Assembly: GCA_012845835.1 (NCBI GenBank)
Contig: JABAKD010000020.1
Coordinates: forward strand, 17,398,944-17,462,943
DNA length: 64,000 nucleotides
Direction: 5' to 3'
From: Undaria pinnatifida
Lineage: Eukaryota > Sar > Phaeophyceae > Laminariales > Alariaceae
The first letter of the stretch is position 1, and each line of letters starts with the position of its first letter. The notes beneath the pieces were generated by a model. The model saw only the letters and a program-made list of their open reading frames with translations, was not told the origin of the DNA and did no database searches. The position numbers and the translations under genes are program-made. Below are positions 22,401 to 34,900 of this stretch, piece after piece.

Positions 22401-25400
22401 CCAACCGTACTAATGTATGCACGACGGCCTATGTGATGATGCGATACGAGCACCACCTGCTGTTGATTTTACTGTTTGGCTGGGGATCGAAAGGCTTTCC
22501 ACGTGTCCGATGCTTGCGTGAAAGAGGGAGGGCGGGGGGGCGGGGGGCTACCCCTCTTTGCACGACGCACTTGCAAATATTAACGTGCACGACTCGAACC
22601 GCCTCCAGAACCACACACCCAGAAATACACTTCTGACACGTGAAACAGCATCGCACCAGGCCACACAGCACGCGCAAAACGGACAACACAGCAGGCAATA
22701 CAGCAGACACGCAGACCACACGGCAGGCATGTCCCTGATGGATTTCGCCGGGAGAATGATCGTGCATTCAGAGCGTAACAGCAGTGCCAACAGCAGCGCA
22801 AACACAACAGCATAAGACCATCGCACCAGGCCACACAGCACGCGCAAGAGCAGACAACACAGCAGACACGCAGACCACACAGCAGGCATGTCCCTGATGG
22901 ATTTTGCGAGGAGAATGGTCGTGCATTCAGAGAGTAACAGCAGTGCCGTTGACGTAGAGGGCGGCCACGCCGACATGCGGTCAAGCCCAGACGAAGAACA
23001 AAGGCAGGAGGAGGAGGAACACGAGCAGCAACTTCTTCTCCTGCGGTCTCTCGTCCTGCTGTTGTTTCTTTTCCCTGCTGCTGCTGCTGCTGCTGCTGCC
23101 GCTGCTGCTGCTCGTGCTCCTCCTCCTCCTCTTGCCGTTGTTCTTCGGCTGGGCTTGACAGCGTGTCGGCGTGGCCGCCCTCTACGTCGACGGCACTGCT
23201 TTTACTCTCTGAATGCACGACCGTCCTCCCGGCAAAATCCATCAGGGACATGCCCGCTGTGTGGTCTGCGTGCCTGCTGTGTTGTCTGCTTTTGTGCGTG
23301 CTGTGTGGCCTGGTGCGATGCTGTTTCAAGTGTCAGGAATGGGTTTCTGGATATGTGGTTCTGGAGGCGGTTCGAGTCGTGCACGTTATTATTTGCAAGT
23401 GCGTCGTGCAAAGAGGGGTAACCGGGGGGTGGGGGGTAGAGAGAGATATTGAGTGGCGTTTGTTCTCCAGCTGTGAACTTTCAGCCAGCAAGGGCCGGTC
23501 GCCCCGGTGGCGCATCAGGTTATCCTCGCGCCTGGTATAGGTTAGTTTCGCGAGTCTGAGCCCGTCGGAGTGCATACTCGTATAATTTCGTGGGGACTTT
23601 TTCTTGTGCACAAATTGACTTGTGGAAAGCGCGAGAGCGTGAGTTAGCAACACTCGATGACAAATCGACGAGCAGTGGGATTGCTGAACCCTTTGCGCGA
23701 TAAAAATTTGAAGGCAAAAACCGGGGGGGAGAAGGGATGACACCTGCGACCACGGCTTGTTCAGAACCTGGAAAAGTAGAAGTGTACAAAAAAAAAAAAA
23801 AAAGTTTGTCCGGGTTGATATTTTGTTTCGCGACTTACTAATGTCTACAACTTTCGCTTGCCGAATGCTGCGCGAGAAAGCTTGAGATTTGAAGGTGTTG
23901 TTGATAGATCAGGCACATGGATGGGGCACACCGCACACCCTATTTTTTTGTTGCCTCTTTTTCTCTTTTTGGCTCCGTGACCGAAGCGTCGTCGCCCGAC
24001 CACGTATATTATTATTCCGTCTGCGAACGAAGGGACGAACGAACGAACGATCGACCGAACAAAACAATTATTGATTGACCAAACATTTGATCGATTGATA
24101 TGCATTACAGTGGGGGGGGCTATATAAGGCGGTATAGTGCACCGAGATTTTGACCGCCCCATTGGGCTTTTGGTGATATCCTAATAAGGCGGTAACCGCC
24201 CTATTGAGTGCATTCAGGTACAGCACAGAGTGCTTCTGACCCAGAAGATGACCCAGAGGGCGTCACGAAGAGAGATATCATACGTGTGCTCGGAGAAGGA
24301 AGGGGCAGCGTTGCAGCAGTACCAGTGCTGAACCCAATAAATATGTGTGGTGTCAAATACACACCAAAGCACAGCAGAGCAGACGGGTGCACACACTTCG
24401 CATGTTGAGAAGTATAGTATTTATTGAGCTGCGGGCGACCGAGCCCGCCGAAGACGCACTCCACCCGGAGAAGATACACACTGGCGTACTGTTGTACGGA
24501 GAGGACTCTTTGCTTTGCTACACACTCACAACAGAGCTCCAACCTATTCTACGGCACTGTACGACTGTACTGACTACTGTACTGCACTACAGTCCTCCGC
24601 TGTGCCCCTCCCCTTGGCCTGTTGAGGCTCACAATATTTGCCTCATGTCTGCCCGCTGCACTGGCTTAGAGGCATGCGCTTTGATGAACGACATCCTGGC
24701 CTTCTGCAGATGAATGGAGGCATCGCCATTGCCGCACGCCTCCGCTGCGCTCTCCAGAGAAACGAAGTGCGACGAAAGTTCCACGTAGGCCGGGGGGCAC
24801 TGCCCCCGTGCCCCGTCGTGTGTCATCATCGCTGTCTTCGATATCTTCAGCATTCACCTTGTTGACCTGAGTGCCTTTCAGCGCTTCCGTCATCACGTCT
24901 GCCGCATCGAGTTGCATAACCTCTATGACACCCGTATTGTCTGTTCCAGACTTTGCGTTCTTCCATGGCCCCGCCCCAACACCGCCCGTGTCTAACTCCT
25001 TGCGTTTTCCCGCCTGGGGCTTGACCGCCTTGCCCTTGCCCTTCGAAGATCGTTTGGCGGCAAGGCAATCATGGCAGACGCGCTGCATTGGGTTGTCGCA
25101 ATCCGGATCGGCTTCACCACAGAGTCCGTGCAGTCGACCACCGCACTTTCCGCGATATTGTGGCCGTCAGGGCGCTTGGGGGTGCGGGCTGGAACAGAAC
25201 ACAGTTCGCCTGCTGCACAGGACATCGTGCGTATCCCCTTTGTTCGTTGTGTGCTAGGGGTGTGTGTTCTCGCAGCAGCAACAACAGCAGTAGGGGTGTG
25301 ATACTGCTGCCTATACCACGCTCAAAAGCAGCACCAGAGCAAGGTTTTGTGCTGATGTGGAGGCGAAAGTGGGCCGTGGATAGGGCGGTAGTCGCCCTGA

Positions 25401-28400
25401 GTAGGGCGGTAGGCGCCCTGAATAGGCGGCTGCCGCCTTATACAGGGTCCGCTGCTATATAGGGCGGTAGCCGGCCCTAATCGCATCTTCTGTCGTGTCG
25501 AGCAGTTTTCGACCGCCCTATTTCGAACGACCGCCTTATTCAGACCGCCTCATATACGCCCGCCCCCCTACTGTGATAGCAGGTACCAGGTATCATACCT
25601 GCTATATACACCAGGTACTTTTTTTTTGGGTTGGTATTTTATTGAGGTTGCGCAAGACAAGGGACGCAATATAGATACATCACTTTTGCTCTCCAGCTCA
25701 ACTCTTGAGAGGTTTTTACCCTCAGCGACCTTCTGGAGAAGCCATTCCCATTTTTTAGCTTATCATGCTCGTCGAATTCGATCGAATTTTGCTAACTCGC
25801 GCTCTTGCGCTTTCCGCTCGTCAATATGTACGCAAGGAAGCGTCCTTACGAGCACGAGTATGTACTCGGTGAGATATGAACCCACGACCTGAAAGTTACT
25901 ATTAAAAGGGACGAGATTTACCTATGGTATTGGCCCTTTTAGCACCGCAGTCCCGACATGGAGACAAAACCCTTGGAGTTAAACTAGGAAAAACATTAAA
26001 AACGAATAAGAATTGGAAGGGGGTTAAATATTGCAGTACTTCGTACTCCATCGAGGACGCAACGGAGATCGAATACGCTATCATTGGACTGTAACTTCGA
26101 AGTATGTAAATGCACCGTGAATACCACCGGCCCTCTGATAAGAACGAGTCCCACCACGAGAACTACGGAGAAACAAGAAATTCGGCAGCTGTTATAATAT
26201 ACTGTTTCGACAAAAGCTTCGATCTCACAGGTGGATTGTATTTTTATTTTTATAGTATACGGAACTTAATATAGGGCGCACTCTTTCCCAATGACGAAAT
26301 CTAGCCCAAAACCAATATCTCGGCTTTTTACCAGAGCCAGAGCCAGTAAGTACCGGAAGTGCTACTGCTGTGTACTGCACCAGGTATAATAACAACTTAG
26401 CGTGAACGAATAAAAGTATTTTTTGTCTTTCAATTGCGTCCCCGAGTTCGCCCACTTTTGGAGAGGGTGTGCTCGGGGAGGGTCTGCGCAGGGAAGGTGC
26501 ATGGAGATTTCGTTCGTGCCACGTTGTTGGACAACTCTTGGCATATTATAAAAATAAAAACACACTCCAGCTGTGAGATCGAAGATTTCGTCGAAACTCA
26601 TCTTTGCAAGCTGTGTGCAACTCTTGATATATAAATATGTACATACAAGTACGAGGTATTGAACCATAGAACTTCGGACTTGGTTATACTTTGAATTATG
26701 TAGACTACGAACCTGATTACCCTCATTACCTGGTGTAGTATGCATATACAGTAGTTTAAAACTTTCAAGTATAGTATCATGCCGCAGCTCCAATTCATTC
26801 CCCCCGCCCCCCCCCCAAACGCCCCCTCCTTCCACACCACCCGAACCATCTCCTAGACCTAGCACCATGTGTATAGCACGTCCCTACATCTATGCGACCT
26901 AAAGCTGTTGGAAATCCCCGCCCCCCGCTCCCCCGAACCCCCCCCCCCAACCCTTCGAACACTCCGCCCTCTCCTCAGTGGTTGTACGACTTACAGCTTA
27001 CGCTTGATGAACTGATGCATTCCCTGCTACAGCTGTCAAGATTTTATCCCCCTCAAAAACGGGTTTCATAGTTTCCGCGCACAGACTGACTAACATCACC
27101 TTGTTGACCCTGGTACAAGCTACACTGCAGTAGTGCCAAGGGGAGTCGCCGACCTGTCCTTAATGAGGACACACAGTAATACGCGCGATCGGAGTATCAC
27201 ACAGCTTGCAAAGATGAGTTTCGACAAAATCTTCGATCTCACAGCTGGAGTGTATTTTTATTTTTACCCGAATATTTCCGGGCGCGTTGCCGTGGATGTA
27301 TGTGTTGGATGGTAGGTGTTGGATGTATTGGCGCGTGATTTTCTTGTCCGTGCGTATGCGTAGAATCATATCGTCATATCCTCATATCATACGGGTATGA
27401 TACGTACAGCAGGCGGAAATCCCGCCGCATAACGCCTCCTCGCCTCCTCGCCTCCTCGCCTTACTACGTACTACATACCGGTAGGTGCAGCAGCAGTAAG
27501 TTTTATTTTATTTTATTATCCTCTGGCGGGTGACACTTGCACGTATTCTCATACACGTCGTGTGTCGATTCAACTCAATTGCATTCGCAGCAGCAGCAGC
27601 AGCAGCAGCAGTAACTCAGTATTTCCAGTAATGACGTAATGACTTTTCTAACGATTGATGATTAGTTGGTCATGCATAATGTGATGGGTTGGGGTGTTGA
27701 GGTGACGTTGTCGGTATAGGCCGTAGGCAGTGAGAAGCTGGACGCTCCCTCTCCCACCCCCCCTTTGCAGAGGATTACGCACAAACACTCCTTACTGTTC
27801 TTACTGGTACTCCTGGTCTGATGGTTATGCGTGGCCCTGTTGGCCTGTTTATTGTTTGTAAGCACTATCATACAAGTGCCCCTGTAATGTCCATGAGCAA
27901 CGAAGCCACTGACCTGCATCTGGTCACCATCAGAGAGCAGTACGAGCAGTACAGATAAGTCTTCATTGAAAACAGCGAGCAGCACTGCTGCTTGACGACG
28001 ATTGAAAACAGCGAGCCGCACTGCTGCTTGACGACGACGACGACGACGCTTAAACCGCACGGTAGACACCGGTGTTTCTGCTGCACCATGCAGCAGTACA
28101 CAAGTAGGTTGCTCCTGAACCACTCTTTCGTAATACCCTGTGTTGCAGTGTGCTATCAATATTGCCGCACGGCGGGTCTACCGCATGTGGTACTTGTGGT
28201 AGTTGCCGTAAGAATTTGGTTGAAGTTGAAGCGGTGCGGCATCTGTGGTACCTCATTCCTGAGGCGAAGCAGCCCGATGCCATGATGTGCTACAATACTG
28301 CGTACCAGCACTAATGCATTTGTCACCGCAGAAGGGCCGTCATTTAGTCAGCATACTATTATCAAGGGATAAAAAAAAGGGCTGCAGCGTGCATCCTTTG

Positions 28401-31400
28401 CGCTCCTGTGATGTGTGTGATGCCGTTTTACACCACTGCGGCTATAATAGCTGGTGACTGCAAGCTTCACTTGCGTTGTTATTATCGAGTACGGCACCAA
28501 TATATACCTGGTACAGGCTGGTTCAAGATAACCGGCGGAAATTCTCTCCCCCACGAATTCCGCTCGCAATGTCTAGGCAAAGGGTGAATATTTGGTATCA
28601 TACTGACCCCCGTGATTAGTGGAGGAGGGTGACATGGCCACTCTTTTTGTGACGGCCTCGGGCTGTCTCTTGGAGCGAAACTCGTATCGACCAATGCCAG
28701 GCCTTCAAATTTTTCAATGATATTCAGGCTTTTTCCAACCAGGGGCGAGAAAACCGATTGTGCCGCATTTTGCACGAACCAGTTGGACGTACCGCAAAGC
28801 ATGTCCGTAGAATTTTTCGTTCAAAAGTCGATGATCTGATCTGCGTATGTTCAATATTAAGCAGAAGAACGTGAAGAAAAAACTGAATCCTGCACTACAA
28901 CCGAGTCATTTAAAGGAGATAATGTATTTTACTCATTGTTACCCACAAAAGTCCAAATGCCCTCGCCGTTTGTAAGAGATAGACCCTGATATGTTGCACA
29001 CGTGTTCTGTATGCCCATCCCAAGTCCTGACCTCGGGGGAGGTTTTATTTTTTTTTTACCGAAAACGTTTGGTCTTACGTGTCAGAGTTTTTTTCCCGAA
29101 AAAATCTTAACTGACGAAAAATCAGCCAAAGGAAAAACAAACAAAAAACGACAGGTAAGGTCTCCGCAACGGTACATAAAACATGTGTGCAAAATTTCCA
29201 TCGAAAAAACGGCGTGGACATTCGCCGGGGAATAGACTTCCGTTGTTTAGCTTGATCCAGCCAGTATACCCTGTACATCAGTTATGCTCCTTGTTTCATG
29301 TATTGGTACGAAGTACATCAGGTATCATATCATAACAGCACTGACGTTGAAGTAACCTGCCAGCTTGTCGCCAAGAATACATTATGCGCAATGCATTTTA
29401 GACGTTGAAGTGGGCGGGAGTACAGCAGTACGCTGAAGCGACGGCGCATATCGGCTGGTAGCTGATACCCTCGTACCCAGTACCTGATGCCCGGTATATC
29501 TTTTATTACAGCTTAATGGATTTAAGATTTTGTCGTGGACGGGTTATGCCGAAGCGACACGCACGTCGGCGTTTTCGATGTTATTTTCTCGTTATATTTT
29601 GATGTGGTGCTCATGTCGCTGTTTTATCTTGCTGTTGGTGTAGGCTCTAGTCTAGACCTCGAACGTTCGTGTTTGCAGAGCACCAGCAAATACAGTACCA
29701 GACGTTGAAGTGCGAGTGCTCCATATATAGTCTAGTCTACTAACAACACTTTACTCCAGCTGCCCGGGTTACTTCTTGTAGTTGGTGTTGTAACCGTCAA
29801 AATACTTCCGTCACTTTTCAACTCTATACGAGTATACTAGCAGGTATAACCAAGTCTCGAAAGGGTGCACACAATGTTTTTTTTTTCCCCCCTGTTGCTT
29901 TTGCTTTGGAGCTCTACTCATGTAACATATCTGGAGGTTACCCCCAGCGGCCTTCTGGACATGCTGTGGTCACAGCTGTCGTCCCATGCCCCCTCCTATA
30001 CATGCCTTCGTTTCAATGGCGCAGTTTTTTTTTCCTGATCCTTTTACTCTCCAGCTCAGCCCGTAAGAGATTTTGCCCTCAGTAGCTACCTTATGGGCAA
30101 GCCGTGGTCACTGGTGCCTTCCCTTCTCCCCCCCAGTACATGCCTTCATTTTCATCGCACATATGGTTCAGCATTTACGCTTTTTATGCTCGTCGATTGT
30201 CATCGAGTTCTGCCAATTCAGGTTTTGGCGCTTTCCGCTATAAAGTCAACTTTTACGCAAGAACTAAAGTTCCTACGAGCACGAGAGGATTCGAACCCGC
30301 ATGGTTAATCTTCTTAGCCACGATATTCACCTACTGCACCATAGGAGACGCCTGCACTGCTGTTCGTTAATGTAAAACAACCTCCAGTTAGTTGACCATG
30401 CGTCGACTGCTCATTTTATACTTCGAAGTATATATTTTTCATAATGAAGTGATGGGTCATGCTGGGTCATATAACATGATAGTTCGACGAGGGGCTACTT
30501 TCAAGGGTCCGAAGATGCCTCGATGCAAATGTTGATTGTTAGAAGATGCTCTTGAGCCTTGATCGATTGATCGCGCCGCCTTCGGGCGAACAATCAGTTC
30601 GTCTCATGTTTAATTATTGCTGCTGTTGTCTTTCAGTATGTGGTTTATGTTTTTATGCAGCTGGAAAAAGTGATAATTTCGATCGCGGGTCCTCCTTGCG
30701 AGGGCAGGAAGTTTGTCGACATCGTTTTCCACTTGGCTATTGTCGGCACATCTTCCTGTGTGTACAACGAAGCATTCCCACCCTACAGTTTATAGAGCCA
30801 TTTTTTGTACAATTTGTTGGGGGTGAGCTTAGCGTCGGCTGCGGGAGCCACCGTCTTTGACACTTCCTTGTTCGGCACCTCGTTTTCAGTTTCGATGTTG
30901 TACGTCGGCCCAGACCCACCCCCCACCCTGTTTGTATCCCTAAGCCCAGCCGTTGGGGGGCTCGAGGTGGGCAGAGGTGGTCACGCGGCTCCGCCGCGTG
31001 TTTTGGTGGCTTTTTTTCCGAATGTAAACGGGCGGCCTTGAGGGCTAGCCTCGACCAGTAAATCAGTGATGTTGCTAGAGCTTATGTACAAGGTGGTGCC
31101 GCACATGGGGTTTGGTTGCCTGGATGGCAGCGTTGCGATATGGCATAGTATCATATCGCAGGATACCGTTGCGTGCAGCATATCACGTGTATCGTATCGT
31201 ATTAATAGTACTGGTAGGTATTGTTGTTATGATGCTGATGTAACAATGCCAGGGTAGCGGTGTTGATCTTGCCCTCAGTGTGGGCATAAATGTGTACTGT
31301 GTATATGGCCAATGAGTACCGAGGCATGTCGTGCGAGAGGGGCGAAACTGATCCCATGTATGTTGTTTTTGTTGTTATGTCTGTGTGCGGAAAGCGGACG

Positions 31401-31892
31401 GACATGCCGGTCGGAAAGGCAACTTTCGCTTGCCAGTAAATGTAGAGCCGCTGTTCGCGCCGAACAGGACCCGAGAGGGTGGGGGGGGTGGAGTTATCTG
31501 ATTTTTTGTATCGCGAGACGCACTTGTGATGCGGTCGGTGGGCGGGTGGATGAACGGGTGAGTTGCTATGACAACGAGGCCTTCGCGCTGTGCCCTCCGG
31601 AATGTTTTTGCCTGATATATACATTGTACCTAGTATCTGGTTTCGACGTCGTCCTCGCTTAAGTCTCGTGTGCCTTACTGTATTTTTTTGCACTCTTTGT
31701 CTCTCCTCCCACATCCCTATCTCTCATCTTTCTGTCGGTCTTTATGTCTCTCCCCGTCTCTCTCCCTCTCCTCCGCTCTCTCCGTCTCTCCCTCTCTCCC
31801 TCATATACTATATATATGTTTCGACAAAATATTCGATCTCACAGCTGAAGTGTATTTTAATTTTTCACTATAAATATATATCATTTTGATTT

Positions 31893-31923
<31 letters not shown>

Positions 31924-34900
31924 CCCTCGACCCCTCTCCTTCTGTCTCTCTCTCCCGCCCTTTCCATCTCTCTCCCCCCTTCTCTCTCTCTGGCTCTTTC
32001 CCTCTCATTGGTGGGCGCGGTTAGATCTGGGACACGGCGGGGCAGGAGAGGTTTCACTCCCTCACGACGAGCTTTTTCAAGCGCGCGGAGGGTTTTGTAC
32101 TGGTTTACGACGTATCCAACCGGCAATCGTTCGAGAGCGTGTCGACATGGATGAAGGACATCGTCGAGGTCAGTTCCTTTCGCTATCATACCATACATGC
32201 GATACACGCTATCATGCGTACAAGAATAAAAAATGAAATGGAAACATGTTTTTGTTTTGTTTTGTTTTGTTTTGTTTTGTCTTGTTTTAGATCTTCTCTG
32301 TATTGCTTAACAGTATAACTTTTCCTTCTTGTTTTCGTTTCTTTGTGTTGCAGAATTTTGATGTTTTTGTTTCGATATTTCACTACTGTTTTTTTTTGCG
32401 TTGTAAACGATTTGTTTTGCTTTTACTTGTATTTTGCAAAACATGTTTTCTTTCTGTGTTGATGCTGCACTACTGTGTTTTTTTTTGTACCTCGCTTTTT
32501 TTCGGTCCTCTTCTTTGCCTCAAATTTCTCTGTGCGTGACACGCTACACGGTCTTGTTTTTTGTTTTTTTTCGTGTTGATGCTGCACTGTTTTTGTTTAT
32601 TTGTACCTCGCTTCTCGATCGCCCCCTTCTTTGCGCTGTCTCTCTGCGTGGTGAACTATAACACGCTAACACATCCCGCGACGTTGGCTCTTCTGTTGTG
32701 AGTTGTGGGTAGGATTCGAGTGGCAACGAGGGCGAATGGCAGAACACATCTATACGGGGTTTGCATATATTCTCGTAAAATGAAAAGCATTTGGTAGTGA
32801 GTGCCCACCTGGCGTATTCTGTGTGGCTTTTTCCGCTGCTCCCGGGTATTTTTGTTTTTTTGTTTTCGTTGTTGTTTTTGGGTTTGGTTTTGCTTTGGCA
32901 TTCGCATTGGCATCCACATGTCCACGCGTTCCCTTCGAGCCAAATATTCACCATATTTATACCAGGTACTTTGCATTACTGCTGTGGTGGGGTCTATACA
33001 AGGCGCTTAGAGTAAGGGGCTTCTCGAGATTGGCGGCCAATATCGGCTTGCACACACAAACCTTTCACGCGCGGTGTCTTCAGCGGGCTCTATTGCGTCC
33101 AGCTCAAATAACGCAATATACTTCGTAACCTACAACGTGCGTGTGCACCTGCCTGCTCTGCTGTGCTGTGGTGGCAGGGTCAGTAGCATGCTGTGCTCTT
33201 TACAATGAAACGAAGTATTCGCTCAACCGCCCTGTATCGAATAGGGCGGTCTCTTGGTATAAGGCGGTCTCTTGGTATAGGGCGGTCAAAAGAAGTTGGC
33301 ACTATACCGCCTCATATAGGCCCTACTACTATTGATACTGTATAGATTTAGAAATCCCGATAGACCGCCGCTTGTACGGGCAGGGGCATCTTCAGGTTCA
33401 GTGTCTGATGCTTGAAAGGGTGAAGGACTGGAGTGGCTTGTCATGCATGTCATCGACAAAGGCGTCAGAAGACGGAAGCTTTGAGTTCCGTTAGTCAAAC
33501 CGTTACAATACATTCTATTAAACCTAGTATATTCAAGTCTAGACCTACGCCCGTCACGGGCCCAAATACCGTCTCCGTGCATCTTTTGGTCGTTCGGTGT
33601 TTTGTCCTTCCCTACTCAGTGCTCGCGTGTCCTTTCGCAGTGCTCGTCCGTGCACTACTTGCGTTTTCTCGCCGACCAGCCACTTTTACCTCGCGCGTGT
33701 TCCTTGCATTTGTTGCGATGTTTACTGAATGGTGCTCTTGTGTTCCCTGGTATTTGTTGTGGCATCTCGTGAAGGATGCGCTTGTACATTATAAAAATAA
33801 AGATACACTCCAGCTGTGCGATCGAAGATTTTTTCGAAACTCATCTTTGCAAGCTGTGTGTGATACTCCGATCGTGCGTATTACGGGTTGTGTGCCCTCA
33901 TACGTGGTATTTGTCGTGACATTTTTCTGAAGTGTTCTCGACGCCATCGTCTAGTACCACCGGCCTGAATACGTGGGGCTAAAGACATGTACTTGTCTGA
34001 AGACGTGCTATTATATGCTACTATAAATAACAGTACTGTTATGTCGTTGCCATGTCTAGTGCATACCACGTTTTCCACGCGAATAGGAAAGCGGTGGCAG
34101 ACCGTGTGGCTAGCTTGCAGGCTAGTCTAGGTAACAGAGCTGGAACACTACGCTGCTCGTGCTTCCCCTATGTGTGTGTGTGTGTGTGTTTTTTTTTTTT
34201 TTTTCTCACACTTTCACTTTCCAGCTTCTGGACAAGCCGTGGTCACAGGTGTCGTCCCTTCTCCCCCCCGGTTCTTGCCTTCAATTTTTATCGCGCATAG
34301 GGTTCAGCAATCTCACTGCTCGTCGATTTTTCATCGAGTGTTGCTAGCTCACGCTCTCGCGCTTTCCGCAAGTCAATTTGTGCACAACAAAAAGTCCCAT
34401 CGAATTCATACGAATATGCACTCGGCGGGGCTCGAACTCACAAGACTGACCTATACCAGGCTCGAGGATAACCTGATACGCCACCGGGGCGACCGGTATA
34501 CACCAGTACGAGTAGTTTGTTTTTTGCTTGGGTTTGTTTCTGTCTTTTCTTTTCCGGGTGGCTATTTCCACCGAACCTGACCCTCAGGGGACAGGCCGGG
34601 TCGACATACTCACGCATCCGTATACAACTATAGCTTGCGCTGCCGGGGTAGTAACGAGGACCGCCGATAGGGACAGCTCGCGCTTTCGCTATCAAGGGAA
34701 CCGAAGGACACGCCAAAAAACCAGCTGGATTGCGAAGGCAATTGAGTTTAATCGACACACGTGTATGAAAATACGTGGAAGTGTGGCGAGCTTAAGCTTT
34801 AGTTTTCCCCATCCGCCGAAGGATAAAAAGTATACCAGGTAAATGTATACCAGTACCAGGTATATTATAAAAATATATATATTTCTTTGGTTCTTTTGTT

